Source of the DNA: DASSSQ01 sp963839285
GTDB taxonomy: Bacteria; Actinomycetota; Thermoleophilia; Gaiellales; Gaiellaceae
DNA length: 64,000 nt
Reading direction: 5' to 3'
Assembly (NCBI GenBank): GCA_963839285.1
Contig: CAWIUN010000005.1
Location: forward strand, 1 to 64,000
Numbering within the stretch: the stretch's first letter is position 1; every line of letters begins with the position of its first letter. Positions 28,549 to 38,285 of this stretch are shown one piece after another. The notes beneath the pieces were generated by a model. That model worked only from the letters and a program-made list of their open reading frames with translations. It made no database searches and was not told the origin of the DNA. The translations under genes were made by a program, and so were the position numbers.

Positions 28549-30651
28549 GTGCGACGGGGTCTCGCAGTCGGAGCGGCTCGTCGAGCCTGCCTCGCAGCCT
28601 GGCTCAGTCCGGGGCGGGCCGGGCCGGCGCGGCCTGCGTCGAGCCGGGCGCGGCTCCCGCGTACACCGCGCGCGTGACCGCCGCGCTCGCCTCCGGCCGC
28701 GACGTCTGGGGCGAGCAGCTGCTCCGGGCGCCCGCCGGGCCGACCTACGCGGGAGCCCGCGGACGGCTCGCGCCCCTGCTCCTCGCCCGCACCTCGGGCA
28801 AGCGGCCGCTGACCGACTCCGGCGTCTACTACGTCCCCTTCGGCCAGGGCGGCGGCGGCATCACCCTGCACGTCGCCGACGGGAGCCAGATCCTCTGGCG
28901 GCGGACGACGGGGGCGAAGCTGACCGTCGTCGTCGGCGGCGAGCGCTACGGCTCCTGCCTGCGCCGGCTCGCGACGCCGCGCCTCGCCGGCGGCTGGCTG
29001 CCGATCCTGCAGACGAGCTACCGCGACGCGCACGGCGTCCGCTACCGCCAGGAGTCGTTCGCCGCGCGGGCGCCCGGCCTCGCGGCCTACGTGCGAGCTG
29101 ACGCCGGACCGGCCGGCGCCGATCCGGCTGCGCACGTCCGCCGGCACCCTCGCAGGCGCCCGCTACGCGCGCTGGGACGGCCGCGGGCGGCCGGTGCGCA
29201 TCGACGCGGCGACCTACGCCGCCGCCCGCGCGCGGCTCGTCGCCTACTGGGAGCGGCGGCTCGCCGAGGGCGCCTCGATCGAGGTGCCGGAGCCGCGCGT
29301 CGACGACGCCCGGCGGGCGCTGCTCGTCCAGAACCTGCTGCTCGGGCCGCGCTACAGCGTCGGCAACCCGTACGAGGAGTACTCGTTCCCCGAGACGGTC
29401 GACGTCGCGCAGGTGATGGCCGAGCTCGGCTTCGCCGCCGTCGCCCGCGCGAGCCTGCTCGGGGCGCTCCCGCGGCGGCCGACGCCGTACGCCTTCTGGA
29501 AGATGGGCGAGAAGCTGCTCGGCTCGGCGAGCTACTACCGGCTGCACCGCGACCGCGCCTACCTCGCGCGGACGACGCCGACGCTGCGCCGCTACCTCGT
29601 CTCGCTCGAGCGGCAGCTGCAGCCGGACGGCCTGCTGCCGCGCGAGCGCTACTCCTCCGACATCCCCGACCAGGTGCGCGGCCTGCACGCGCAGGCGATC
29701 GTCCGGCAGGGACTGGCGGAGCTGGCGCCCGCCTGGGCCGAGACGGGGCAGCCGGCGCTCGCGCGCCGGGCCCGCGCGCTCGCGGCCCGGCTGGAGCGCG
29801 GCCTGCGCCGGGCGGTCGCACGCTCGCAGCGGCGGCTCCCCGACGGATCGCTCTTCCTGCCGGTGCGGCTCCTCGACGGGCAGGCGCCCTACGACGACCT
29901 GACCCGCACGCGCGCCGGCAGCTACTGGAACCTCGTCGCGCCGTACGCGCTCGCCTCGGGGCTCTTCCCGCGCGGCAGCGCGCAGGCCCGCGGGGCGCTC
30001 CGCTACCTCGAGCTGCACGGTTCGCGGCTGCTCGGCCTCGTCCGCGCGGGCGCCTACGCGCTCTACCGCGAGCCGCGCTTCCCCGTCTCGGGCACCGACC
30101 AGGTCTACGGGATCAACGTCTCGCGCTTCCTCGCGCTCGAGGACGAGCCCGACCAGCTCGTGCTCAGCCTCTACGGCCAGCTCGCCGCCGGGATGACCGA
30201 GAACACGTTCGTCGCGGGCGAGGGAGCGACCGTGGCGCCGCTGCCCGGCACCCGCTACCGGGCCATGTACCTGCCGCCGAACTCGGCCTCGAACGCGGCC
30301 TTCCTCGAGACGCTGCGGCTGCTGCTCGTCCACGACGGCGCGAACGGGCTCGAGCTCGCCTACGCGACCCCGCGCGCCTGGCTCGCGCCCGGAAAGCGGA
30401 TCGCGGTCGCGGGGCTGCCGACCCGCTACGGCCCCGTGTCGTTCACGCTGACCGCGGCCGCGCGCTCGGTCCGGGTCGTGCTCGACGTGCCGGCCCGAGC
30501 CGCTCCGCGCGCGCTCCGCCTCCGGCTGCGACTTCCCGCCGGCAGGCGCATCCGCAGCGTCTCCCCGGCGCGTCCGTTCGACGCCCGCACCTCGACGATC
30601 GACCTGAGCGGCGCCCGCGGCCGCGTCGAGCTCGAGGTTGGCACGGGCTGA
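28549..30651 (+). CDS. Secreted six-hairpin glycosidase-like protein (frameshifted)
   Basis: About 690 aa. From 28,674 the frame reads RDVWGEQLLRAPAGPTYAG and a beta-rich N-terminal domain. After a shift near 29,095 an alpha/alpha-barrel follows with NPYEEYSFPETVDVAQVMAE, PYAFWKMGEKLLGSASYYRL, RYSSDIPDQVRGLHAQ and a C-terminal beta domain. This order is typical of six-hairpin (GH15/GH63/GH65-like) glycosidases. The region 28,549-28,673 reads like a signal peptide but in another frame, so the exact start is uncertain. Catalytic acids cannot be assigned safely. The next gene begins 17 nt later. Confidence 0.65.
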
Positions 30652-30667
30652 CGCGTCTCCTAGTGCT

Positions 30668-31762
30668 GTGCCCGTGCCTCTGCGGATCCTCGCGACGGTG
30701 GTGGCAGGCGCCGCCGCGCTGGCCCTCGCCCCCACGGCCGGCGCCGCCGCGGCGAAGCCGCTCGTGCGCACGTGGACGATCCACTACCGCGACCACTCCG
30801 GCGCCCGGCAGCGGGCGTTCGTCGTGCTGCCGGCGTGGTACGGCCCGCGGCGCCACCCGCGGATCCCGCTGATCATCTCCCCGCACGGCCGCGGCCTGAC
30901 CGGGCGCGAGAACGCACGCATCTGGCGCGCGCTGCCGGCCCGCGGCGGCTTCGCCGTCGTCAACCCGGACGGCGTCTCGCGCTACTCGTGGGGCGCGGCC
31001 GGACAGATCGCCGACCTCGCGCGGATGCCGACGATCCTCCACCTGACGCTGCCGTGGCTGAAGCTCGACCACAGCCGGATCTACGCCTTCGGCGGCAGCA
31101 TGGGCGGCCAGGAGACCCTGCTGCTCCTGGCGCGGCACCCGACGCTGCTCGCCGGAGCCGCGGCCTTCGACGCGGTCGCGGACTTCGCCCGCCAGTACCG
31201 CAACTGGCCGAGCCTCCACTGCTCCGGCGCCTGCCTCCGCAGCTGGAAGGGGCCGATCGGCGTCGGGCTGCAGTCGCTCGCCCGCCGGCAGCTCGGCGGC
31301 TCGCCGAAGACCGCACCGGGGCGCTACGCGCTGCGGAGCCCGCTCACCTTCTCCCGGCGGATCGCGACCTCGTGCGTGCCGCTGCAGCTCTGGTGGAGCG
31401 TCGCCGACCGGATCGTCCCGCAGCAGCAGCTCCAGTCCGGGCGGCTCTTCTGGTCGCTGCGCAAGCAGAACCCTGCCGCCCCGGTCGCGGCGTTCGTCGG
31501 CACCTGGATGCACTCCAGCGAGATGCGCGCGAAGGCGCAGCTCCCGACCGCGCTCGCCTACTTCGGGCTGCTGCCGTCGGCGGCCGCGGCGGAGCTGCGG
31601 GTGCGGCACGTCCCGGAGCCCGCCGACGCGGCCGGCTGCCGGGCCGCGCTGAGGACCCGGGATGCCACTCGACACAGCCTTCATTCCGGTTCGAGCTCTG
31701 GAGCTTGCTCAGGCGAAGCAGGCGACGAGCGGCCCGAAGACGCGACGGGCTGCGGATCGTGA
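30668..31762 (+). CDS. Secreted alpha/beta-hydrolase (PHB depolymerase/esterase-like)
   Basis: About 364 aa. GTG at 30668 starts VPVPLRILATVVAGAAALAL, a signal peptide ending near AGAAAA. The hydrolase fold has the oxyanion loop ISPHGRGLTGREN and the nucleophile elbow FGGSMGGQET (Ser in G-x-S-x-G). The likely His is in the GTWMHSSEMR segment, and the acid in WWSVADRIVP. Four Cys suggest extracellular disulphides. The last ~40 residues (after RHVPEPADAAG) look unlike coding sequence and overlap the convergent gene, so the true stop may be earlier. Confidence 0.82.
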   Translation: MPVPLRILATVVAGAAALALAPTAGAAAAKPLVRTWTIHYRDHSGARQRAFVVLPAWYGPRRHPRIPLIISPHGRGLTGRENARIWRALPARGGFAVVNPDGVSRYSWGAAGQIADLARMPTILHLTLPWLKLDHSRIYAFGGSMGGQETLLLLARHPTLLAGAAAFDAVADFARQYRNWPSLHCSGACLRSWKGPIGVGLQSLARRQLGGSPKTAPGRYALRSPLTFSRRIATSCVPLQLWWSVADRIVPQQQLQSGRLFWSLRKQNPAAPVAAFVGTWMHSSEMRAKAQLPTALAYFGLLPSAAAAELRVRHVPEPADAAGCRAALRTRDATRHSLHSGSSSGACSGEAGDERPEDATGCGS

Positions 31763-32231
31763 TCCGGAAGGTGCCGCGCTCGTGCTCGAGGACGAGCGTC
31801 GCGCGGCCCTCGAGCGCCTCGTCGGCGCGCCGGGCGAGCCGGGCCTGCAGGATCTCGGCGTAGGGGATCGTCTCGTGCGCGCAGCCGTGCGGCACGAGCA
31901 CGAGCGCGTCGCGGTCGAGCCGGAGCTTGCCGGCGACGAGGCCCTCGCCGCACTCCCAGAGCGCGGGGTGCGAGAGGCCCGAGAGGCCCCTGGCCGCCTC
32001 GAGCCGGCGCGCGGCCGTCGCGGCGAGGTCGTCCCAGAGCACGCGGCGCGCGATCCGGTCGAGGGTCTTCTCGGCGCCGGCGGCGGCGAGCACCCGGATC
32101 CGCTCCAGCAGCTCCGGGTCGCGGGTCGAGTGGAGGGCGCGGCGCAGCAGGTCGGACGACTTCGCGCGGCGCCGGCGCGAGCGGAGCATCGCCTCGGCGT
32201 CGTCGATCGTCGAGACGATGTCGTCGAACAT
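31709..32231 (-). CDS. Unknown protein, downstream gene of the 32.2-32.9 kb operon
   Basis: About 170 aa, soluble. It starts MFDDIVSTIDDAEAMLRSRR directly after the TAG stop of the upstream gene (TAGATG), so it is co-transcribed with it. The N-terminal half is charged helices; the second half has beta-rich GLVAGKLRLDRDALVLVPHG and HERGTFRITIRSPSR. The end at 31709 (VFGPLVACFA) requires one base shift near 31,745; without it the frame runs on with Arg/Ala-rich nonsense. No family recognised. Confidence 0.62.
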
Positions 32232-32800
32232 CTAGGCCGCCTGCTCGCTGGGGAGGCGCTCGCTGATCTCGGCCCGGGTGGCGACGTCGAGCAGCTCGAC
32301 CGCGACGCCGTAGTCGAGCAGGTCGAGCGCGATCGACTCGACGTCGAAGGCGCGGCCGTCGGGACGCCGCGCCGGAATCCAGATCCGGCTCGGGTAGCCG
32401 TGCTCGGCGCGGTAGCCCTGCGCGCACTCGAGCACGCGGCCCCAGAGCTGCACCTGGCCGACCGCACGCGGGACGTAGTCGTCGGCGAGCGGCGGCGGCG
32501 GCAGCCCCTCGAGCTCGGCCCAGCTCGCGACGAAGTACTGCCGCGCCCGCTCGGGGCCGGCGGCGCCGTAGACGCCGCACTGGCACGGACCGGGCCGGCG
32601 CGCGATGCCCGTGCGGGCCGTGCGCCGCGGCGTCGGAGAGCCAGCGGCCGCGGTGGCAGCTGGCCGAGATCGGCTCGCTCGACGGGCCACGCATCGCCCA
32701 TGTGGACCGAGTGCAGCCGCCACCCGTCCGCGGTGCGGGCGATGTTCCAGGCGCGCCAGCCGAGCAGCGGCGCGATCAGATCCGGTGCGCGATCGGCCAC
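32232..32800 (-). CDS. Unknown protein, paralogue of the 39.4-kb gene (frameshifted)
   Basis: About 188 aa with at least one base shift near 32,630. The N-terminus APDLIAPLLGWRAWNIARTA and the C-terminus VQLWGRVLECAQGYRAEHGYPSRIWIPARRPDGR-type block match the intact 184-aa protein at 39440-39994 along their length. Shared features are a C-x-CG(V/I)YGA motif and the end block IALDLLDYGV. A conserved Cys pair and Trp residues suggest ligand or metal binding. The GTG at 32800 follows the small gene at 32822-32941. Family unknown. Confidence 0.68.
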
Positions 32801-32821
32801 GGGACGATGCTGCCGCTGCGC

Positions 32822-32941
32822 CTAGGCCGGAATCTCTTCGCGGTCGGGCTGCTCGACCGGAACCTCGACCGGCTCCTCCCGCCGGGTCGGGTTCTCGATC
32901 GGCTCGACGATGATCTCGCGGATCGGGTCGCCGACGTCCAT
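32822..32941 (-). CDS. 39-aa acidic small protein
   Basis: MDVGDPIREIIVEPIENPTR followed by a Glu/Pro/Val-rich end EEPVEVPVEQPDREEIPA. An excellent ribosome site (GAAGGAGGAAGC) lies 2-3 nt before the ATG, which argues that it is translated. It heads a three-gene minus-strand unit with two unknown proteins. A half-site GCAA-n3-CGATCAG lies about 70 nt upstream. No membrane segment or Cys; function unknown. Confidence 0.72.
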   Translation of the reverse strand: MDVGDPIREIIVEPIENPTRREEPVEVPVEQPDREEIPA

Positions 32942-33012
32942 ACGCTTCCTCCTTCGGAATCGGGACCGGTGGATTTGCGCCGGATACCCGGGGTGCAGGT
33001 GGCGAAACAAAA

Positions 33013-33026
33013 GCAAACCCGATCAG
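33013..33026 (+). promoter_or_regulatory. Isolated GCAA-n3-CGATCAG half-site
   Basis: GCAAACCCGATCAG matches the upstream box of the bipartite element at 39.4, 42.5 and 44.1 kb, but in the opposite orientation and without the ATACTC box. It sits upstream of the small acidic gene and overlaps a CCCG-n7-CGGG dyad. Confidence 0.35.
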
Positions 33027-33080
33027 AACGGGTCAAGTGAATTGTGCTAGCTGACCCGGACGGAGCAGTCCGGCCGGCAG

Positions 33081-34661
33081 CTACCAGCGGTACCAGCGCG
33101 TGCCGCGGCGGGCGGCGACGACGAAGCCGGCGAGCCAGGCGGCCGCGAGCGAGAGCCCGAGCGCGATCGCCCAGGCGGCATCCGTCCAGGCGGCGAGGGT
33201 CAGGCCCGCGGCGGCCGCGGCGAGGAGGGCCGGCATCGGCCCGAGCCCCTGCCCGCGCTCGTGCTCGCGCCGGCGGCGGGCGTAGACGAGGAGACCGCCG
33301 AGCAGCACCAGCCAGCCGAGGGCGACCGGCTCGCGGCCCCACGACGGCGAGCCGACGAAGACGAGCACCAGGTTGAGCGCGGCGAGCCCGAGCGCGAGGC
33401 GGATCGTCACCGCCGGCGCGCGGTAGGGCCGCGCCGCCCCGGCGGCGTCGCGGCGGAGCAGCCAGGCGGCGACCGGGTTGAGCGTGTGGAAGGTCATGTA
33501 GCCGACGGCGCCGGCGGCGAGGATCGTGTCGACGTCGCCGAGCAGCATCAGGCAGAGGTTGAAGCCGACGGCGAAGCCCATCGCCCGCATCGGCACCCCC
33601 CGCGCGCTCGCCCGGCCGAGGGCGCGGAAGCTCCAGCCGTCGCGCGCGGCCTGGTAGAGCGTGCGCGCGCAGCCGAGCACGGCCGTGTTGACGCTGAGGA
33701 GCAGCGCGACGAGCAGCAGCGCGACGAGCAGCCCCGCGGCCGGCCCGAAGACCTCGTCGGCGAGCGGCGCCAGCGCCGTCGACGGCTCGAGCCCGATCCG
33801 CTCGCCGCCGACGACGGCGTAGAGCACGAGCGGCCCGAGCCCGTAGAAGAAGAGGCAGAGCGCGCCTGCGGCGAAGATCGCCCGCGGCGCCTCGCGCTGG
33901 GGCCGGCGGAACTCGGCCGTGTAGGCGACGGCCGTCTCGAAGCCGTAGGCGCTCCAGCCCGCGACGAAGAGGCCCGCGCAGACGAGCTCGACGGCGTGCC
34001 ACGTCCCCCACCCGTGGCCGGGGACGGCGAAGGGCGACAGGGCCGAGAGGTGCACCTTCCCCTGCGCGACCGGCACGAGCACGAGCAGCGCCAGCGGCAC
34101 GAGCGAGACCGCGCCGAGCAGGCGCTGCGCCCGCGCGCTCTCGCGGACGCCGAAGCGGTTCGCCCAGAGCAGGGAGACGAGCACCGCCGCGCCGATCGCG
34201 TAGGCGAGGTCGACCCGCAGCGGCCCGAGCTCGAACGCCCAGTCCTGGCCGGGCGCCCACTCCTGGCGGGCGTACTGCCCGATCAGGAGCACGCCGGTCG
34301 CCTGGACGGCGCTCCAGCCGAACCAGTAGGCCCAGACGTCGAGCGCGGCGAGCGTCGGCGAGTAGCGCCGCCAGGCCTGCGCGCCGAAGACCGCCGGCCC
34401 GCCCGAGCGCTCGGGGAACATGCCCGCCGTCTCGGCGTAGCCGAACGCGAGGCCGAGCCCGACCAGGACGGAGACGACCCAGACGAGCGCCGAGACGGGC
34501 CCGTCGAGGACGGCGACGTAGCCGACCGAGAAGAGCAGCAGGGCCGGCACCCCGGAGGCGATCCAGAAGGCGTCGGCCCAGCCGAGCGAGCGCACGAGCC
34601 CGCCGGGAGCCGAACGGCCCGGCCGGCGAGGTGGATCCGCCGGCCGGGCCGCGTCGGTCAT
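33081..34661 (-). CDS. APC-superfamily amino-acid permease
   Basis: 526 aa with 12-13 predicted helices. It starts MTDAARPADPPRR; the core motifs are SALVWVVSVLVGLGLAFGYA and, in the middle, FVAGWSAYGFETAVAYTAEF, an APC family helix-6 pattern. It probably imports an amino acid or related cation. It is the last gene of the arcB-arcC-COG2403-amidinotransferase operon (23 nt after the previous stop), so arginine, citrulline, ornithine or a guanidino compound is the likely substrate. Confidence 0.9.
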   Translation of the reverse strand: MTDAARPADPPRRPGRSAPGGLVRSLGWADAFWIASGVPALLLFSVGYVAVLDGPVSALVWVVSVLVGLGLAFGYAETAGMFPERSGGPAVFGAQAWRRYSPTLAALDVWAYWFGWSAVQATGVLLIGQYARQEWAPGQDWAFELGPLRVDLAYAIGAAVLVSLLWANRFGVRESARAQRLLGAVSLVPLALLVLVPVAQGKVHLSALSPFAVPGHGWGTWHAVELVCAGLFVAGWSAYGFETAVAYTAEFRRPQREAPRAIFAAGALCLFFYGLGPLVLYAVVGGERIGLEPSTALAPLADEVFGPAAGLLVALLLVALLLSVNTAVLGCARTLYQAARDGWSFRALGRASARGVPMRAMGFAVGFNLCLMLLGDVDTILAAGAVGYMTFHTLNPVAAWLLRRDAAGAARPYRAPAVTIRLALGLAALNLVLVFVGSPSWGREPVALGWLVLLGGLLVYARRRREHERGQGLGPMPALLAAAAAGLTLAAWTDAAWAIALGLSLAAAWLAGFVVAARRGTRWYRW

Positions 34662-34684
34662 CGCCTGGGCGAATGTCGTCGCCG

Positions 34685-35872
34685 CTAGAACCCCTTGACC
34701 TGCTTGGGGAAGTAGTCGACGCACTCGCTCTCGCGATAGACGTCCAGCGTCGTGCAGTGCAGCGCGCCGCCGAACGGGATGACCTTCTCGTACGGGATGG
34801 GCACGACGTCGAACCCGAGCTTGTCGAGCTGCTCCTGGTACGCCGTCTCGCCGGCCTCGACGTACACGGTCTTCTCGTCGTGCGAGAAGGTGTTCATCGA
34901 GATCCAGCTCTTGCCCTCGTAGAGGCCGGTCAGGTAGACGTCGTTCTTGTGCACCCGGGTCGGCCGAGCCGCCGGGACGAGCTCCCAGTCGTTGATCTTG
35001 AAGAGCTCGAAGACGCGCTCGTCCGTGGGAGCCCAGTCCGGGTTGTACATGCAGAGGCCCGGGCGGAGCGGCACGAAGTTGACGTCGATGTGCCACGGAT
35101 GGAAGTTGTCCGGCTTCCCGCTCGAGGACGGCGGGGAGTCGAAGTACATCGCGTGGTAGCGGATCCCCAGGGCCGCGAACATCCGCTTCAGCCAGTCGAA
35201 GCCGCGGGGGTTCGTGACGCACGAGACCTGGTGGAACACGTCCTTGCCGAAGCGCATCGCGTCGGCGGCGTCCATCAGGGCCTCGTGGTCGGTCAGCTGG
35301 AACTCGCCCTTGTGCAGCTTCTCCAGCTTCTCCTCGTCCGTCCAGGTGTTCTCGAAGTCGTAGTAGTAGTTCCTGACGTACGACTCGTCGGTCAGCATCG
35401 GGAACGGTGCCGAGAAGTGGACCGCCTCCGGATCCTCGCGGACGTACTTGTCGAAGATCGGGCGGAGGTTGAAGCGCTCGAACACGCGCGACCGGCGGAC
35501 GGTCGTGCAGTCGAGGATGTAGTTGCCGTGGATCATGCAGACGTCGCGGACGTTGTTGACGCCGTGCGCGTTCTGCTGCACCCAGCCGAGCGGCGAGGGC
35601 AGCGGCTTGTTGAACATGAACGGCTGGATGTCGATGCGGTCGACGATCGCGCCGCGCTTCTCGATCTGGCCGTAGAAGTACTCCATCTGCTCGTTCGCCG
35701 AGTCGACCATCTCCTGCGGGAACGGGCCCCAGGAGCCGAGCGGGAAGCCGCCGCGCGGCAGGTCGTACCACCACGCCGGCTCGTTGGCGGGAACGTTCGT
35801 CCCCTCGGGACGGCCGCCGATCACGCGCTTCAGCGGTGCCCACTCGTCCCAACTCTTGACGATCTGTGCCAT
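34685..35872 (-). CDS. Amidinotransferase family enzyme (AGAT/StrB1/ArgZ fold)
   Basis: 395 aa, a five-bladed beta/alpha propeller of the guanidino-group-modifying superfamily. Residues matching the human glycine amidinotransferase triad are present: Asp204 (in MDAADAMRFGKD), His261 (in FHPWHIDVNF) and Cys373 (in GGALHCTTLDV). Members move an amidino group from arginine to an amine, and some hydrolyse arginine. No ArcA-type arginine deiminase gene is present, yet OTC and carbamate kinase are in the same operon, so it may act as the entry enzyme. The ribosome site is AAGGAGGAG. The exact acceptor cannot be read from the sequence. Confidence 0.9.
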   Translation of the reverse strand: MAQIVKSWDEWAPLKRVIGGRPEGTNVPANEPAWWYDLPRGGFPLGSWGPFPQEMVDSANEQMEYFYGQIEKRGAIVDRIDIQPFMFNKPLPSPLGWVQQNAHGVNNVRDVCMIHGNYILDCTTVRRSRVFERFNLRPIFDKYVREDPEAVHFSAPFPMLTDESYVRNYYYDFENTWTDEEKLEKLHKGEFQLTDHEALMDAADAMRFGKDVFHQVSCVTNPRGFDWLKRMFAALGIRYHAMYFDSPPSSSGKPDNFHPWHIDVNFVPLRPGLCMYNPDWAPTDERVFELFKINDWELVPAARPTRVHKNDVYLTGLYEGKSWISMNTFSHDEKTVYVEAGETAYQEQLDKLGFDVVPIPYEKVIPFGGALHCTTLDVYRESECVDYFPKQVKGF

Positions 35873-35918
35873 GGTGTTGCTCCTCCTCCTTACGAGGTGG
35901 GTCGTGGAATTGGAACTG

Positions 35919-37277
35919 CTACTTCGATGCCTTGATCTTGTGCTTGCTGACGAACTCGTCGACGATTCCGGCGAGCGTCGGCTGGCCGATTTCCTGCAGG
36001 TCGTAATACACCCGCGTGCTCGGCTGCTTGATCTTGATGATCCGAGCCAGGTCGATCGGCGTACCGACGACGACGGCGTCGCACGGGATCGCCGCGACCG
36101 TGGCCTCCATGTCCTTCAGCATCTTCTCGCCGTAGCCCTCCGCCGGCAGCAGGTTCTGCACGTGCGGGTAGAGCGCGAGCATGTCGACGAGGCTGCCCTT
36201 GGCGTACGGCCGCGGGTCGACGAGCTCGGCGGCGCCGAACTTCTTCGCCGCCACGACCGCCGCGCCGGTGGTCATGTCGCCGTGGGTGACCGTCGGGCCG
36301 TCCTCGATGCAGAGGACGCGCTTCCCCTTCAGGATCGACGGGTCGTCGACCGAGATCGGCGAGGCCGCGTCGATCACCGTCGCCGTCGGGTTGACGGCCT
36401 CGATGTTCTTGCGGACCGTGTCGAGGTCCTCGGGCGTCGAGCTGTCGATCTTGTTGATGACGACGACGTCGGCGAGCCGCAGGGCGACCGCACCCGGCCA
36501 GTACGTCAGCTCGTGGTTCGGGCGGAGCGGGTCGGCGACCGTCACCATCAGGTCGGGCTTGAAGAACGGGAAGTCGTTGTTCCCCCCGTCCCAGAGGATC
36601 ACGTCGCACCCGCCCGGATCGTTCTCGACGTCCTCGAGGATCTTGGCGTAGTCGACGCCGCAGTAGATGACGTTGCCGCGGCTGACGTGCGGCTCGAACT
36701 CCTCCATCTCCTCGACCGTGCAGTTGTGCTTCTCGAGATCGGAGATCTCGGCGAAGCGCATCGACGTCTGCGCGACGAGGTCGCCGTACGGCATCGGGTG
36801 GCGGACGGCGACGACCTTGAGGCCCTTCGCCAGCAGCTCCTCGATGATCCGGCGGGAGGTCTGACTCTTGCCCGCGCCGGTGCGCACGGCGCCGACGGCG
36901 ATCACGGGCTTGCTCGACTTCAGCTGCGTCGCGTCCGGTCCGAGCAGGACGTAGTTCGCGCCCGCACCCTGCGCGATCGCGCCGAGCGTGAGGACGTGCT
37001 GGAACGAGACGTCGCTGTACGAGAAGGCGACGTCGTCGACCTTCAGGTCCTTGATCAGCTTCGCGAGGTCTCCCTCGTAGAAGGTCGGGATGCCCTTCGG
37101 GTACAGCTTGCCGGCGAGCTTCGCCGGGTACTTCCGGTCGAGGATCCCGGGGATCTGCGTGCCGACGGTGAAGCCGACGACGTTGTAGGCCTCGTTGTCC
37201 CGGTAGTACATGTTGAAGTTGTGGAAGTCACGTCCACCTGAACCGATGATCAGGACGTTTTTCCGTTCCGCTGCCAC
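35919..37277 (-). CDS. COG2403-type P-loop protein (cyclic 2,3-diphosphoglycerate synthetase-like)
   Basis: 452 aa, close to the archaeal cDPGS length. The N-terminal Rossmann-like region is IGSGGRDFHNFNMYYRDN. The P-loop is GAVRTGAGKSQTSR (about 132-145), the Walker-B-like segment is ILWDGGNND, and there is a G4-like VVINKID. It is a nucleotide-dependent enzyme or GTPase. cDPG itself is an archaeal solute and is unlikely here; the operon (OTC, carbamate kinase, amidinotransferase) suggests a phosphoanhydride- or carbamoyl-phosphate-related step (inference). AGGAGGA ribosome site. 56 nt downstream of carbamate kinase. Confidence 0.87.
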   Translation of the reverse strand: MAAERKNVLIIGSGGRDFHNFNMYYRDNEAYNVVGFTVGTQIPGILDRKYPAKLAGKLYPKGIPTFYEGDLAKLIKDLKVDDVAFSYSDVSFQHVLTLGAIAQGAGANYVLLGPDATQLKSSKPVIAVGAVRTGAGKSQTSRRIIEELLAKGLKVVAVRHPMPYGDLVAQTSMRFAEISDLEKHNCTVEEMEEFEPHVSRGNVIYCGVDYAKILEDVENDPGGCDVILWDGGNNDFPFFKPDLMVTVADPLRPNHELTYWPGAVALRLADVVVINKIDSSTPEDLDTVRKNIEAVNPTATVIDAASPISVDDPSILKGKRVLCIEDGPTVTHGDMTTGAAVVAAKKFGAAELVDPRPYAKGSLVDMLALYPHVQNLLPAEGYGEKMLKDMEATVAAIPCDAVVVGTPIDLARIIKIKQPSTRVYYDLQEIGQPTLAGIVDEFVSKHKIKASK

Positions 37278-37333
37278 TCTTTCGTCCTCCTTGGGTCGAA
37301 TAGAGAGATCGAATTACAGGGTCGATTCGCTTT

Positions 37334-38261
37334 TCAGGCGACGATCTCCGTGCCGGCATTTCCGGCCAGCGCGTCTTCGAGCTCGTCGAGGTGACAGATG
37401 ATCGCCCGCTTGCCCGTCGCCTCGACGAACTCCATCAAGGCGTCGACCTTCGGGCCCATCGAGCCGGCGGGGAACTGCCCGTCGGCCACGTGCCCGCGCA
37501 TCTCCTCGAGCGTCACCTTGCGCAGCAGCTTCTGCGTGGGCTTGCCCCAGTCGATCGCCGCGCCGGGCACGTCGGTCGCGATCACGAACAGGTCGGCGCC
37601 GATCTCGCGGGCGAGCAGCGAGTTGCCGAGGTCCTTGTCGATCACGGCCTCGACGCCGCGGTGCCCGCCGCCGTCCTTGACGACGGGGATGCCGCCGCCG
37701 CCCGTGCAGACGACGATCCAGTCGTGCTCGACGAGGAACGTGATCTCCCGCGCGGGCACGATCCCGATCGGCTTCGGAGAGGCGATCACGCGCCGGTGGC
37801 CCTTGTCGGTCAGGACCATCCGGTACGGCTTTCCGGCCGCCTCCTCCTCGGTGTAGAACGGGCCCGATCGGCTTGGTCGGGTTCTGGAACAGCGGGTCGG
37901 CGGGGTCGACCTCCGTCATCGTGATCACGGTCAGGAAGTCCTTGTCGAGCCCGGCCTCGGCGAGCGTGCGCTCGAGGACCTGCTCGATCATGTAGCCGAT
38001 CTGCCCCTGGGTCATCGCGCCGACGACGTCGACGGGCATGACCGCGACCTCGGAGGTCGACTCCTGCTGGAGCAGGATGTTCCCGACCTGCGGGCCGTTG
38101 CCGTGGCTGATCACGACGCGGTAGTCCTTCACCAGCGCGACGACCTTCCGCAGCGGGACCTTCAGGTTCTCCATCTGCTGCTCGGCGGTGCCGTCCTGGC
38201 CCTTCTGGATCAGGGCGTTGCCGCCGAACGCGATCACGACGATTGGCTTCTTGTCGGCCAT
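37334..38261 (-). CDS. arcC: Carbamate kinase (one base shift)
   Basis: About 308 aa, the usual size. N-terminal IAFGGNALIQKGQDG, VISHGNGPQVGNILLQQE and PVDVVGAMTQGQIGYM are all typical, as are the second-frame blocks WIVVCTGGGGIPVV, GVEAVIDKDLGNSLLA and FPAGSMGPKVDA. One extra C near 37,862 (a GGGCCC run) breaks the frame. It interconverts carbamoyl phosphate + ADP and ATP + carbamate; in catabolic clusters it makes ATP. Second gene of the operon, 24 nt after arcB. Confidence 0.94.
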
Positions 38262-38285
38262 CTGAGACTCTCTTCCGTGTCCCGG

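Noticed and set aside
33013..33052. Complete copy of the bipartite promoter at 33.0 kb
   Set aside because: Only the CGATCAG half matches; the ATACTC box is absent at the 21-nt spacing and no plus-strand gene follows.
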